Below the pieces are notes generated by a model. It searched no databases. It worked only from the letters and a program-made list of their open reading frames with translations, and was not told where the DNA came from. A DNA stretch of 64,000 nt from Coriaria nepalensis. Taxonomy: Eukaryota > Streptophyta > Magnoliopsida > Cucurbitales > Coriariaceae. Location of the stretch: the NCBI GenBank assembly GCA_027186245.1, contig CP114488.1, forward strand, positions 4,290,501 to 4,354,500. The letters run 5' to 3'. A program made the translations under genes and the position numbers. Below, piece by piece: positions 24,401 to 36,479 of the stretch. Within the stretch, counting starts at the first letter, position 1. Each line of letters begins with the position of its first letter.

Positions 24401-27400
24401 TAAGATATAGCAGAACTGTCTTAAGCACTCGAGCTCTACCTAGTCAAGATAATACAAAATGTGGTGGAAAATCATCTCCCACATCATCCCCTTTTGTAAA
24501 CTCCAAAGCATCTACTTCTGAGAAGTCTAAGCCTACAGACACTCAAAATCCTGATGCTACTGCCAAATGGCTCACGGCTGATACTAGTGCTAGCTATAGA
24601 AAGGAACCAACTTCCAAGGATGTAGTTAGGGATGAAGAAAGGGAGGAAATGCTTAGGAAAAAGGCAAAAGAACCTCAAAAAGCATATTTGAATTCTGCTC
24701 CAAGATCATCGTACTTGGGCAGGATGTCACAGGATTCTGCTTCTAAACGATCCCTGTTTGATTCAAATGATTCTCTAAACATATCTTTGAAGGCATCTTC
24801 AGCTCATAAAATATCTGGTTCATCAGGCTCCGCAGAGTCCACCGGGTCACTGCAGAATCAGAAAACTCTACCATCACTAAACAAGATTTCAGGTTCAGGC
24901 ACGCCACAAAAAGCTGAAAAGTTTAATGAGATAAACTTCCAGCCCTCATCTAAAGCCAATCAAAATAATATGCCAACCATGAATCCTCCTGCACTTGCAA
25001 AATGTCATATGCTAAGTGATGAAGAGGTCAGAAAAAAATGTCAATTTTTTCTCATTTAACATTTTTCAAGGTTACCAGTATTAGGATTTTTATTTCTTTT
25101 TTCTTTTTCTGTTTTTAAAATGGCAGCTGGCTTTACTTTTGCACCAACAACTAAACAGTTCTCCTAGAGTACCACGTGTTCCTCGTGCACGCCAGGCAGG
25201 TACCTTACCTCAGTTGAGTTCTCCAAATGCAGTGAGTATGCTAAAGCGTACATCTGGCTCTGGAGGAAAGGATCATAGTTCGGTAAGATGAGCTCTGATT
25301 TTTTTTTATTTTGTGGTTGCATTAGGATACAAGTCAATAATTCCCTATTCAAATATATAAAACTTTTTGCACATCTGCTTTTATAAGGTTGGTCACACTA
25401 ATACGAAATTATACTCTTAGGCTTATAGAAGAAGAAACAAGCATGGATCTAGAGATGCATTCTGCAGTTCTCGTGAACTTGATGATGAAGTAAAAAGGAC
25501 TGAGAAAGTTTCATCTTCTCCTGCAAGGCAAGATTTGGCCTATTCTGCTGATGCTTCTACCAACAGAGATGATATTGGATCTCCTTCGAGAGTACATACT
25601 GTCAAGAAAAATCTCTCTTCAGCCTCCACTGCAACGGCAAGCAGTGGCCAGTCTTCCTCAGCAGATGCTAATGATCGTAATTTATCATTAACAAACAATT
25701 TACCAAGGAGCGCCTCTGATGATGAAACGGTTGGAGATCCTGTCCATCACACATTACCCGGTAGGTATGCTGGGTAAGAATTGTGTTATTTTTATGAATA
25801 ACTAATTTCAAATTCGATGTTCTTTGTTATATCATTCTATTTATCCCTTTGTAGGATTGATCAATGAGATTATGAGCAAAGGCAGGCGCATGACATATGA
25901 AGAGCTATGCAATGCCGTTCTCCCGGTATGGTTCTATGATTTTTCTGTAGTTTTTGGCTGGAGTTTATCTTAAAGAATGAGGAAAGGTATATGATCCATA
26001 TACGTTTACAGTTTTATTTCCCTAATTTTGCCTGCTGTTGGTGCTTTCTGCAGCATTGGCATAACTTGAGGAAGCATAATGGAGAACGTTATGCATATTC
26101 AAGTCACTCACAAGCCGTTCTGGATTGCTTGAGGAATCGGCATGAGTGGGCTCGATTAGTTGACCGTGGTCCGAAGGTATGCATTTTAATTATTTTTCAA
26201 CAGCTTTTGGGTAAAAGTATTCTCTCTCCAGTAGTGTACTATAGATGGAATGCTCTGATGTGTTCTCTAAGCTATTCTGTGGGAACAAAGTGCTGCAAGT
26301 CCATAGTTTAGGGTACATTTGGGTTTGTGGTTGAAACTAGATTGAGTAAACTCATTAACTCATTCTACTTAAGATTTTGTGGGCCAAAACAAGTGTTATT
26401 ACTTGGATTTTTTGGCATTAACTAGATTTTGCATGCCGAAACTGGGTATTAATACTAAAGTTGCATTTAAAAACAGTACCCTAATTTGCATTAGACTCAT
26501 TTTTGGGATTATGGTGACCTGGCACAGACACTATAGCAACTGTGAAATTACTTCGATTTGCAAACATTTAGTATACTTGGGTTCAGTTCTGGTTCTGCAA
26601 CAGTTGAAAATAAATAAATAAATAAATCACAATTTTTCAGTTTCCCTCTTGTATGCACACTTTTATACTTGGAAAATAATGACAACTCCATAGTGTTGTG
26701 AGAAAAAAGTCCCTTTTTTTTCTTTCTATTTTATTTAGGAAATTCGAACTGTAGATTAATCTCCATTTAATAGGAGCTCAGTTTCTAACCATCCAGATAT
26801 ACCTGCTTCTTGCCATGGTGTTGTGAAATACTGTTTGTCTCTTGAATTTCACAAGAGAATCGAGTATACATATTCCCATTTATTTTTTAAATGCAAGTGG
26901 AGCAAAATTGCATTTCAAAACCATACATCTTTACCATAATGCTCCATGGGAGAGTGGGTAAGTTCGTATCATGACTAATTCAGTTGGAGTCTTGGATAGC
27001 AAGTTAATTTTGAAGCTGGATGTAGTTTAAATAGGGTTTTGAGTTGGACAGATGAAACTATGGAGATCTTTCTCACATTGGGAACTCTTTAGGATTATGG
27101 TCTTATTTGCTTATGGTCACCTGGCACAGACACTATAGCAACTGTGAAATTACTTCGATTTGCAAACATTTAATAAACTGAATTCAAATCTGTATATTTA
27201 ATCTGATGATCAAATGGAAAACTGACTGGTCAGTAATTTTCTATACTAAAAAGCAGAGGAAGTGGCAAAACAACAAATCGACAATGGCTCATATTACATT
27301 GGGGATCAAGTGGTCTAGTATAATATTTACCCAACTGTTTGTCTCAAACTCGATCCTATCTTTTCTAGACCACATTGGAATATCTAACCATCATGGTTTT

Positions 27401-28029
27401 AGTAATTATTATGGTATTGAAAAATTGCTGGATAGAAAGATGACCATTTGAAAGGACAGGGAGAATATATTTGTGGATACTGGCAGTTGAATATTCTGTA
27501 GGATTATGAATAAAGGTTACAAATCCTTCTATCCTTTCATCTAAAAGTACTAATTAGAATATTTAATCCGTATGGACTGACATTGCTGATATTTGCTTAT
27601 TGCCTGTGTAAACTATTCTGTAAATATTTAATTAAATTCTGAAATTTGAATTTTCAACATCAGACTAATTCGAGTAGGAAAAGGCGAAAACTTGATGCTG
27701 AAGAAGAATCTGAGGATAGTGAATATGGAAAAGATCAAACTGTAAAGGATATAGACCGTAAGAGTCTCACATCTCCGAAAGAGGAGGTTCCAAAGGGCAA
27801 AAGGAATGCCCGAAAACGCAGGCGACTTGCTCTTCAAGGAAGAGGAATAAAGGATGTCAGGAAGACACATAAAGTCGATAATATGCTCACAGATGATGAT
27901 GACATCGAACTGCTATCTAACTCCAGTGAGGAAAGCATTTTCATTGAGGATGAGATTGGAGAAGGTGAAGAATGTCAACAGGGTGGAAGTGAGGCCACTG
28001 CTAGTTCAGATGAGGCTGCGAACTTGTAG
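21414..28029 (+). CDS. PHD-finger protein, probable nuclear chromatin or transcription factor, 1149 aa
   Basis: Eight exons: 21414-22305, 22604-22974, 23896-25026, 25127-25282, 25421-25760, 25855-25925, 26054-26176 and 27664-28029. All junctions are GT-AG; the total is 3450 nt, exactly 1150 codons with TAG. A C4HC3 PHD finger lies at residues 27-68 (C27, C29, C42, C45, H50, C53, C65, C68; motif CDECGVWVHTRC), a fold that usually reads histone H3 tails. Next comes a conserved plant block (RLWTDLPIEERVHIQGIPGG, then PELWKCSGYVPKRF). The middle (about 200-960) is low-complexity, Ser/Asp-rich and probably disordered. Residues about 964-1028 form a second conserved region (GRRMTYEELCNAVLPHWHNL, RLVDRGPK). 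Basic clusters near 1033-1037 (RKRRK) and 1072-1082 (KGKRNARKRRR) look like nuclear localisation signals, and the tail is acidic. The start is the first ATG after an apparent leader intron. The target gene set is unknown. Confidence 0.93.
26511..26577 (+). repeat. Intronic 66-bp repeat, copy 1
   Basis: ATGGTGACCTGGCACAGACA through CAAACATTTA lies inside the large last intron of the PHD gene. It is almost identical to 27113-27178, about 600 bp downstream in the same orientation. Confidence 0.85.
27113..27178 (+). repeat. Intronic 66-bp repeat, copy 2
   Basis: Direct repeat of 26511-26577 with one substitution in the first 50 bases. Together they suggest a local duplication or the ends of a small insertion within the 1.5 kb intron (26177-27663). 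Confidence 0.85.
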
Positions 28030-28583
28030 TTCTAGACGATGACTTTGATTATCTTTTTTTGTTAGTTTTTTAGGAGTTGAGGAGACACCTTTCTCCATTT
28101 AAGTTTAGGTTAGTGCTGTACTCTTTACGTGGATTGTTACATCTTTTGTAGACCTTGTTCTAATGTGGTAACAAGGTAGTGTGGTTGGACAGTGTAAACA
28201 CTAATGTACATTTAGATGAATGTAAGTCCTAGTGATATAGCCTTTGTTTTTGGGCATTGCATGTTTATGAAGAAAAATGTTATCACTATTGTTATATTTT
28301 TGGGGAACTCAACAGTAAATCTCATGCGACCTTAATATGATCAGGCACTACGCTCTTGGTCCTCTCATGATATATAGGAATTAGGATTACATGCAACGTC
28401 GAGGATAGTCTCATCACAGACGATATTTACTGGCGTAGGCAAAGAAAACACCAAATTTCTCGTATAACATCATCAATGAAGCTATGTCACAAGTCGAGGA
28501 ATCAATTGTGTGTTTCTGTCGAAGATCTGGAAACTGTAGATTGCTCATTTGATTCCCAAAATCCTTTCAATCTAATCTTATCG
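28030..28583. other. 3' UTR and downstream flank of the PHD gene
   Basis: This contains the probable 3' UTR; no single polyadenylation signal stands out. No further coding signal is seen before the LTR element at 28584. Confidence 0.4.
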
Positions 28584-28954
28584 TGTAACGGGTACAACTG
28601 GGGCTAGTAAGGCGACGAACAATATCATCTCTCTCATTGTAATATGGATCGGAGGATTGGGGTTTAATAAAGTAACGGACCGAGCATGTGAAGTTTAGCC
28701 CATTCGTTTATCTGTTTAACTAACAGAAGGTTGTTAACGTGTTGGTTACTTTGCTTAACTAATTGATTCAATTAGTTATCTTTTATAAATAGACAGTTGA
28801 ATTGTAACGAAGCTTTATGCTTTGAAATTACTAGATTGAGCTTAGACTTGTATTGCCTCCAATACAGTATTTCTTTCCCTTTTTTCATACTCTATTTTAG
28901 AGGTTTTCTTGCATTTCAGTCAATGAAGGAATCAGTCCGGTTTTGACCATTTCA
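28584..28954 (+). repeat. 5' LTR of the small element
   Basis: Starts TGTAACGGGT; TATA-like TTTTATAAATAG at about 28780-28791. It pairs with 29688-30063. Confidence 0.8.
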
Positions 28955-28956
28955 AG

Positions 28957-28969
28957 TGGTATCAGTGCC
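28957..28969 (+). promoter_or_regulatory. Primer binding site of the small element
   Basis: TGGTATCAGTGCC two bases after the 5' LTR resembles the methionine-tRNA-type site with a variation after position 9. Confidence 0.6.
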
Positions 28970-29112
28970 ACTGCATTTCAATAGCGGATGGTACCGGAGC
29001 TTCACAGCTGATGCGCAATGAAGTTGCATCCCTAAATGTAGCGATGGAGGAGGATTGATCACACGACTTGAGTCTCATTTTGACTTGTTAGTTTGCTGAG
29101 ATTGGCAAGAAA

Positions 29113-29442
29113 TTGAGTGTGATCATGGCGATGTTGATAGTAACCAGCACTGAGGAGAGGGATGAAAATGAAGATTGTCACAGAGGAGTGGAGATTGTTG
29201 ATCAAATAGAAGAAATTGAAGAAATAGAAATGGATATCCAAGAAACAGCGGAGTACGAAACAAAACATGATGTTGATATTGTTGATGACTGTAGAAATGC
29301 CATATTGGTTGGCTACTCTGATTCCGGAAAAAAGGCCAGGAATTTCAGTGCTCGATGGAAACTCTACAAAGTTCAAGAGGGTGGTGTGGCTGCATACCAT
29401 AAGCATGAAAGTACAGTTACTATATTTCATGGCCGTCAATAA
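29113..29442 (+). CDS. Acidic reading frame inside the small LTR element, unknown function
   Basis: I do not recognise it. The frame is open for 110 codons (GTG or the ATG at 29125) and ends TAA 29440-29442. The first half is strongly acidic (STEERDENEDC, IEEIEEIEMDIQETAEYETK). The second half is mixed (SDSGKKARNFSARWKLYKVQ). It shows no zinc knuckle and no RT, protease or integrase motif. It could be a captured host fragment, an eroded gag or chance. It lies between LTRs, so expression would depend on the 5' LTR. Confidence 0.3.
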   Translation: MSVIMAMLIVTSTEERDENEDCHRGVEIVDQIEEIEEIEMDIQETAEYETKHDVDIVDDCRNAILVGYSDSGKKARNFSARWKLYKVQEGGVAAYHKHESTVTIFHGRQ

Positions 29443-29687
29443 GGTGATATTGTTCATCACAATAGCAGGGTACTTTTGGTCGGCTACTCTTGTATTTTTT
29501 GGAAGATTTTTAACGTTGAACTCAAAACTTTCAAAACCTTTCAAGGTTCATTCCATTTGAGTAAATTTGTAAAAATTAAGGTTAGTAGTGTGCTGGAAAA
29601 TTCATAGGTTCTTGAGGCACAGAAGTTGTTAGACAAAAAAGTCCTCAGGGAACCTTGTGGACAAGGTTCTTTAATGGGGGATGGATT

Positions 29688-30063
29688 TGTAACGGGTAAC
29701 AATTGGGGCTAATAAGGTAACGGACAATATCATCTCCCCCATTCTAATCTGGATTGGAGGATTGGGGTTTAATAAAGTCACGGACCGAGCACGTGACATT
29801 TAGCTGTTCGTTTATCTGTTTAACTAACAGAAGGTTGTTAGTGTTAGTTACTTAGCTTAACTAATTGATTCAATTAGTTCCCTTCTATAAATACACAGTT
29901 GAATTGTAACGGAACTTTATCCTTTGGAATTGCTAGATTGAGCTTAGGCTTGTATTGGAGGTCCCTCCCTCGAGGGGGTTTATCAGTTTTTCTTTCCCAT
30001 TTTTCATACTCAGTTTTAGATGTTTTCATGTACTTCTGTCAATAAAAGAATCAATCCGGTTTT
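29688..30063 (+). repeat. 3' LTR of the small element
   Basis: Starts TGTAACGGGT after a purine-rich tract. It includes an extra short palindrome-like insertion (GTCCCTCCCTCGAGGGGG at 29962-29979) absent from the 5' copy. The last bases differ from the 5' copy, so the exact end is uncertain. Confidence 0.75.
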
Positions 30064-30220
30064 CTTGTATTTCTTGTTATGTTCCATTTTTTTTTCCTCG
30101 GTGGTTGGTATTAAATTCAGTTTTAATTTAGGATTTTGGGGGGTTTTATTCTTAGGGGTAATTACGAGATTAGATAGTTTTTGGGTGGATTTATTTCATT
30201 TTATACTATTTTTAAAAATA

Positions 30221-30328
30221 AATCTTAAGATTAAAAGATATGGTCCTAACTAATGATTATATACACTCATTAAATCAATTGTCTATTTTCAATCATTTGT
30301 TTGGACCATATCCCTTAATCTTAAGATT
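30221..30328. repeat. Perfectly placed 26-bp inverted repeat (foldback)
   Basis: The left arm 30221-30246 (AATCTTAAGATTAAAAGATA...) is the reverse complement of 30303-30328 with two mismatches, around a 56-base spacer. It can form a stable hairpin. It lies just before the truncated left LTR of the Gypsy element. Confidence 0.85.
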
Positions 30329-30337
30329 TTAACAAGA

Positions 30338-31215
30338 TGTGATTCACACGGTCGGATTGGCATGCGGCCACGGTTCCCTTATTTTCAGTTATTTTTTGAT
30401 ATTTTAGCAGTTTTTTAGTAAAGTATGAAGATATTTTACTTGTTTCAAGAGTATTTCTACAAAGTAGGAAATAATTTTTACCAAATCTATGAGTTTTTTG
30501 TCAAATTAAAAGGATTTCTCCATAAGAAAGAGGTGAAGTTTAACTAATTCAATGAAGTTTTCAACCAACCCTAAGGTCAGATTGCAAAGGAAAGAGACCT
30601 TGTAGCTTATTCAAAGGGCTTTCCATTAAAATAGCTTTAGAGGCTAAAGAGAAAATTCGAATTTTAGAGGAGGCTTTTCCAACAACTAGAAACCTTGCCA
30701 ACTAAGCAATGAGGTTTGTCGCTTAAGTATCCTAGGCCTATTAATATTGCCCTCCACTGAAAGGAAGAAGACATAGAACAACAATACAATCAACATCGAT
30801 CAACCAATTCATCTCTTTCCGCGCAAAGCATAGAAAATACAATAATGGATTTTATTATTACTCCGTAGGCCTACTGCTTGCGTGATTTATCGAGTATTCA
30901 TGATACTCAAACCCCCAACTTGCTGTACAAAATTCGCAATCCTATTTTTGATTCATTGTTCAATAGATTTAGTGTCCAAGACTAATGTAACCTGTTAAGA
31001 ATTCTATCATACTTCTTTCACTTTGTAATTCAAGTAAGATCAATTTCCGTTACGGTAACATGTCTTTAATTTAATGCAATGAATTTATTTTTCTTTTTAT
31101 TTAAATTGATGCGTCTTATATTTATCTTACCTTTAATTTATGTGCATTTTATATTTATGTCTTTATTATCAACACTATATTAGTGCAATTTAAATTACCG
31201 TTCTTTTATCTTCCA
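30338..31215 (+). repeat. Left LTR of the Gypsy element, 5'-truncated
   Basis: The first 260 bases match the right LTR; the rest has no partner in the window because the right LTR is truncated. The inner end is set by the primer-site-like sequences that follow (31228 onward). Confidence 0.55.
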
Positions 31216-31226
31216 AGTATTTTTAC

Positions 31227-31446
31227 TTATGGCACGCCCGTCCTCTACACTTTCAATTGGATAAAACGATTGAATTTTGCAATGTTAATTCCCCACTCAC
31301 CTTGCAATCGCAGAATTTACACATCAACAAATCGGCACGTCCGATGGGACTCGATTTCTATATGTCAAAAAAGTTGTGTGCTATTCTCCCCCGTTTTGCA
31401 TTTGCCGATTTTTACCATAGACAAATTGGCATGCGTAGTGGGACTT
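31227..31446 (+). promoter_or_regulatory. Three tandem leader copies with primer-site-like motifs
   Basis: Variants of the Tat-type leader 'aattGGCACGCCCAGTGGGAC' appear three times about 95 bases apart: TGGCACGCCC (31230), CGGCACGTCCGATGGGACT (31333) and TGGCATGCGTAGTGGGACT (31427). Each is preceded by CAACAAAT/GACAAAT-like text. The functional primer site is probably one of these. Confidence 0.45.
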
Positions 31447-31749
31447 AGCACGACGATGTCTACTCATTGATTGCAAAGCCATACAAGGAGGAATCAGCCG
31501 ATGAGGTCGACTTCACCCTAGGTCCATCTAGCATTCGGCCGACTTGGGTTGTCTATCATGAAAGTCCAAGCTAGTGGCCGTGCCGGCGTCTTGATTGTCT
31601 GACTTCTCGAGAGAATGGACAAATTGGATGCTCAAACGATTGAAAGTTTGGTCTGTTTGGCTGAATTGGTTTGTATGATGGGGAGGAAACTCATCAAGTT
31701 CCAAGAACTATCACACCAATAAGAGCACTCTGGGGGTAGGTTAAAAACC

Positions 31750-32860
31750 CCCCATGTTATCTTGGATAACGACAGCATGGTTAGGAATCAGCTAACGGCC
31801 AATGGGCTGCAAGTTTTACTGTCACCACTAGCTACCAACCCGCCAATTGCCGTTGAACCACCTCAACTGATTGTTAGGCCGCCCCAACTTGCGAACCTAA
31901 CTAAGAGATCAAAGAAGCGGCCAACCCATATATATTGTATTGGCTTAACAATAGGTTGAGGCACGGCGAACAATCGGTCATTACCGACATGCCGCCAGTG
32001 GTAAATCAAGGGTCGGCGAGCCACAGATAGATGCCCTGTACTACCTACCTATGATGGCTCCTCAGCCACCGAGACAAGCCATTCCCGTGCGGCTGATGAT
32101 CGACCAAGATCCACTGTATAATATTATACATGATATCTATGGTCCCGTTGTTCGGTATTTGCCTGAGCCAATATACCACAAGTCGTATCCTAAGAAGGTT
32201 AACCAGGAAACGTTTCTTCATAGGTATCGAGTTTTAGATTTCACCATATTTTCCAAAGATGACCCCGGATCAGTCAACCGTTGAACACATTGGTCGATTT
32301 ACCATTTTGTGTAGAAAGGCCGGTGGAAACAATTGGCTATGGTTCTAACTATTTGCCTACTTCTAAATAGGGAAGGCTTTAGCCTGGTATACGAGGCTTC
32401 CGCCCAACTTAACAATGACTTAGCAGGATATGGAGCAACACTTTCATACATAATTCTACCGCAGATAGCTAGAAGTTATAGTGGATGATTTGTTCTGATT
32501 GTCCCAACAACCAAGCGAGTTGTCTGTGGCTTTCCTATCATGGATTAAGGAGTTAAGAAACTGAGGCCACATAGTTGTGTCAGAATAAGAGTTCATGAAG
32601 TTGGCCTTCAATGGTGTGGACATCGAACTTCGAAAGAAGTTCAAGGGGAAGGAATTTTGAGGCTTCTTCGAGTTGTCCACCAAGGCGGCTAAAAAGGAAG
32701 GGCTGCTGAAAGTGGGGGTCTTTAGGAACATACTTTCTATTGGGTCTTACTACTTGGAATCTAGCTATGACTCAGACGTTGCCGAAATAATTGTCGACAA
32801 ACTAGTCACACTTCTGACTCCTAACAAGTCTACAACCATGAGACGATAAAAAAGTATCCT
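31750..32860 (+). pseudogene. Gypsy gag remnant
   Basis: The frame at 32051-32284 reads PVRLMIDQDPLYNII and KVNQETFLHRYRVLDFTIFS. After a frameshift and many stops it continues EHIGRFTI, AWYTRLPPNLT, QQPSELSVAFLSWIKEL and MKLAFNGVDIELRKKF, matching the capsid region of plant Gypsy gag. Confidence 0.7.
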
Positions 32861-33635
32861 TATGAGAATGACAAAGTCTACTCCTTTAACCTAAACAAGG
32901 AAACTAAGATCTTCGACATCTTGTTGAAGAACAAAAAGCTTAAGATTCCACCGAACCATAAGTTGCCGTCGACCAATGAGGTACGAGGTAAGGATTATTG
33001 TAAATATAATTTTTCTTATAGTAATCATATAAACGATTGTCTAGTATCCTCGCAGCGTATCCAAGAAAGAATCAACAAATGATTCTTAAGTTTCAGAGAT
33101 CCACCCAATATGGGAGTTGATTACAATCTTTTCCCTACTGTGGCTAATGATACCATGGTTAATCTGAGGTTTTTTCTTAGCAAAATGATGGGATGGGTCG
33201 GTCGTCGCCGACCACCTACCAACAGTTCGAAGCCCATTCATGTAAACATGTGAGGCAACCGTTGATTGGCTAAGTGGTCCTCCTAATCAATCGCCCTTTT
33301 GCTCTATTTGCCAATCATGAATGCGTCAATTCAATGCTTACAATCGAGGCATCCAAAGAGTTAAGGACACAACCAATCGATTTGATGATTACCGTTCCAA
33401 TCGGCCAAGTGGCCGAACAATAGGCCTCTTAATCAAAGATCCATCAGTCATTCAGAAGAGGGCAAGGATGATCATTCCCTCGAGGCTGATCCAGTCAGTT
33501 TAGAAAAGGCTAAAGTGCCCAAAATTTCTAAGAGAAAATCGGCACAATCGTAAACGTCGAAAATAGAGGCAAATATAGATAAAATGATAATTAGGCTCGG
33601 AGCGAATCATCATCATCACTCAATACCGTGAATAT

Positions 33636-33709
33636 CATCCTAGATGACCCACCCGAGAAAGCACCAATATACCATCCTAGATGACCCACCCGAGAAAGCA
33701 CCAATCCAA
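33636..33709 (+). repeat. 37-bp tandem duplication
   Basis: CATCCTAGATGACCCACCCG followed by AGAAAGCACCAAT occurs at 33636 and again at 33673, within the gag-protease linker of the Gypsy element. Confidence 0.9.
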
Positions 33710-34049
33710 TTTGATGATCCTCTAGGAAATGCGCCTATTTAGTCAGCCAACCAAGGAGAAATCAATCCCCTTGATATGGCTGATAAGATAGCTTATCTGA
33801 TGGTCTTTCACATACCAAACCTTAAAGCCAACTTCACTATAGGAGTATTGAAGTCACTCTTGGACGAGGTCAACTCTTCGTATGATGAGGAGGACAACAG
33901 AGACTCGGCTTGGCTTATTAAGTCGAGTCTTGAATAGTGCAACAAGCCAAATCCTTATGACGCTCCAGCATCGGCTCTTACTAGCGAAATACTAGTTGGC
34001 GTTATTCCCATTCAGCTAGATTACAATGCAATCACTTTGTCGATTGACT

Positions 34050-34560
34050 TTTAGGCTGATATGCAAATCCTATTAGAAGAAGTCGATACGAGCAAGGATG
34101 AAACAGTTGTCCTAATGATACCAACTGCACCACGACCTTCTAAGGGTGTCAATTTGGTCGAAGTAGTGGTAGAGGCAGGCAGTTCAGAAAAAGTTATCTT
34201 CGAAAGATTTTTGTTCAGATGTCCTGCCACATCAAACCATTCTACATCAAAGTCTACTTGGAATGAGTACCGATCAACCGAACTCTGATTGATAATGAAG
34301 CGATGGGCATTATGAAGTGACGATCAACCGAACACAATCACATTATGAAGGTTTTTGATAAGTCAACTAAAGACTTAATCCCAACTGAGGTAACAGTTGG
34401 TGACTTCATTAGAGACATGTCGAAGGTATGAGGCGTCCTACCATTACAAATGATGGTCGGAACGAAGTTTTCATTGGCCGTTTTCTTCGTCATTGACATG
34501 ATCAACTCTTACAATGCCTTGCTCGGAAGAGATTGGATTCATTGTAATTCTTGTATACCT
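34050..34560 (+). pseudogene. Gypsy protease-region remnant
   Basis: 34061-34288 is open and includes SKGVNLVEVVVEAGSSEKVIF. Further on, broken frames give VGTKFSLAVFFVIDM and SYNALLGRDWIH (34505-34545), the conserved end of plant Gypsy proteases. The catalytic DTG is not readable. Confidence 0.55.
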
Positions 34561-35079
34561 TTCACCTTGCACTAAACTTTACTGTTTTGGAATGGGGATA
34601 AAGTAGAAATGGTCAAAGCCAAATCAAGACCCTTCATGACCACTTCTCATATGATAAAGGCCACTCTTTACGACAAAGAGCGTTGGTCTCATCAAAGTGG
34701 TTAAGCCAAACAATAAAGCATCCAGAGCGTTGGTCTCATCTGTTTTGGCTAGACCCGACCAAATCGAAGATCGAGAAGATACCATGATAGGTCAGACCGG
34801 CTACTGCCATAGCTGCTGTCAAAAAGAAATATTTGGCCTAGCAGATAAAGGAATACTTTAACAGCTTAATAGAGAATCCGGATGAAGGCCTAACTATGGA
34901 TCGACTAGACTTGTCCCCAACTAAGTTAGATGATCTTAAAGCTGATGTACAAGACTCGTTGATAGAAATAAACCTAGGGTTAGTCGAAAATCCTCAACAG
35001 TTTTATATTAGTAGTGTTTTTTCTGTACAAATATAAACTAAAGTGATAAAGTTGTTATCAGCTTACTCTTATTGTTTTG

Positions 35080-36060
35080 CTTAGGATTATCACGAAATGT
35101 TCGAACTCGACCGATCCTTAGTTAAGCATTAATTGTTGATCAGATCGAGTATAAACATTTTCGACAGCAACCTTGACGGAAGTTGTATCGAGGTAACCTT
35201 GAAAGTGAAGTAGGAAGTGGAATGGCTACATAAAGCCGACTTCATCCAACTTCAAGGTATTCATTCAGAATGGATGTCCAACATCATACCAATTGTCAAA
35301 TAGAATGGCAAGTTGAGGATATGTATAGACTTCCGAGAAAGTTGAATCTGGCAACCCTTACAGATTAATATCTTATGCAAGTGGCCGACTTACTAGTTGG
35401 CAGAGAAGCCAGGCATTAACTTTTATCATTCATGAACGAGCACTCACCGTATAATCAAATCCTCATATCTAAAGTAGATGTCCATAAAACTGCCTTCTGA
35501 TGCCTCGACACGATAGGATTATTCAAATGAGTAATTATGCCCTTTGGATTGAAGAATACTAGGGCAACTTATTAAAGGGTTATGAATGCTACCTTCCATG
35601 ATTTGATTGATGTTCTTATGTATGTCTATATTGACGACATATTAATGAAGTCTGTTACAGCTGCTAATTAGTTGGCCGATTTATAGAAGATATTGGACTA
35701 GATGCGTCATCACAAGCTGAAATGAACCCACTAAAGTGTGCTTTTGGCATTTTGACCGGAAATTTCCTTGGGTTTCTAATCCATTAAAGGGGCATTGAGG
35801 TCAACCAGTGGAAGACCAAAGTCAACATAAAAGCCCATCCACCTAGAAATAAAAAGGAACTCAAGTGTTTCCTCAGCCATATCAATTTCTTGAGGAGATT
35901 TATTTTGAATCTAGTTGGGAAAACCAAGGTATTCAGTTCCATACTAAGTTAAAGTAGGAAGACGAGTTCGTTTGGCTACCCCACCATCAAGAAGCGTTCA
36001 ACGACATCAAGTAGTATGTAGCTAACTTCTCGGTGCTCGCCCAAGCCGTGAAAGGCTGAC
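35080..36060 (+). pseudogene. Gypsy reverse transcriptase remnant
   Basis: Scattered over frames with stops: KLRICIDFRE (about 35310-35340), MPFGLKNT (near 35540-35565) and the polymerase motif YVYIDDI at 35621-35641 followed by LMKSVTAAN. Then comes the thumb/connection text GIEVNQWKTKVNIKA near 35790-35830. The ORF is destroyed. Confidence 0.8.
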
Positions 36061-36479
36061 CAATGCTGTTATATATTTTAGCGACTCCTAAATCGGTTAG
36101 TTGCCTCTTAGCTCAAGGGAATGACGCAAAGTATGAGTAGACCATTTACTACCTCAGCAGGATGTTGATTCCTATTGAGGTATCATATACTTCTATTGAA
36201 AAGGTATGTCTAACTTTGAATTTTGTCATTACGAAACTAAGGCACTACCTGTTGAACAATCAAGTTTTGGTGATTGCCCGAACCGATCTCATCAAATACA
36301 TATCATCTTAGCCAATTCTTAGAAGACGATTAGGCCAATGGGCCCTAGCCTTGGCCATGTTCAGCTTATAACATAAAAATTGGTCAAATGAGAAACCTTG
36401 GCTAATTTATTGGTTGATCATCACCCTTTCGAGCTTTTGTTGAATGACTTTAGTGATGTGTTTGAGGCATTATATGTCG

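Larger units (their letters stand above)
28584..30063 (+). mobile_element. Small non-autonomous LTR retrotransposon (~1.48 kb)
   Basis: Two direct repeats (28584-28954 and 29688-30063) begin TGTAACGGGTA and share about 370 bp, including ACAATATCATCTC, TTGGGGTTTAATAAAGT, ACTAACAGAAGGTTGTTA and TATAAAT. A primer-site-like TGGTATCAGTGCC lies at 28957-28969 and a purine tract (AATGGGGGATGGA) precedes the right copy. The internal region is only about 730 bp and has no gag, RT or integrase; it holds one acidic reading frame (29113-29442). Autonomous relatives would have to supply all enzymes in trans. I did not find a clear target duplication. Confidence 0.85.

Noticed and set aside
29059..29544. 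161-residue minus-strand frame inside the mini LTR element
   Set aside because: Antisense of the acidic frame with no recognisable composition; the plus-strand frame agrees with LTR orientation.
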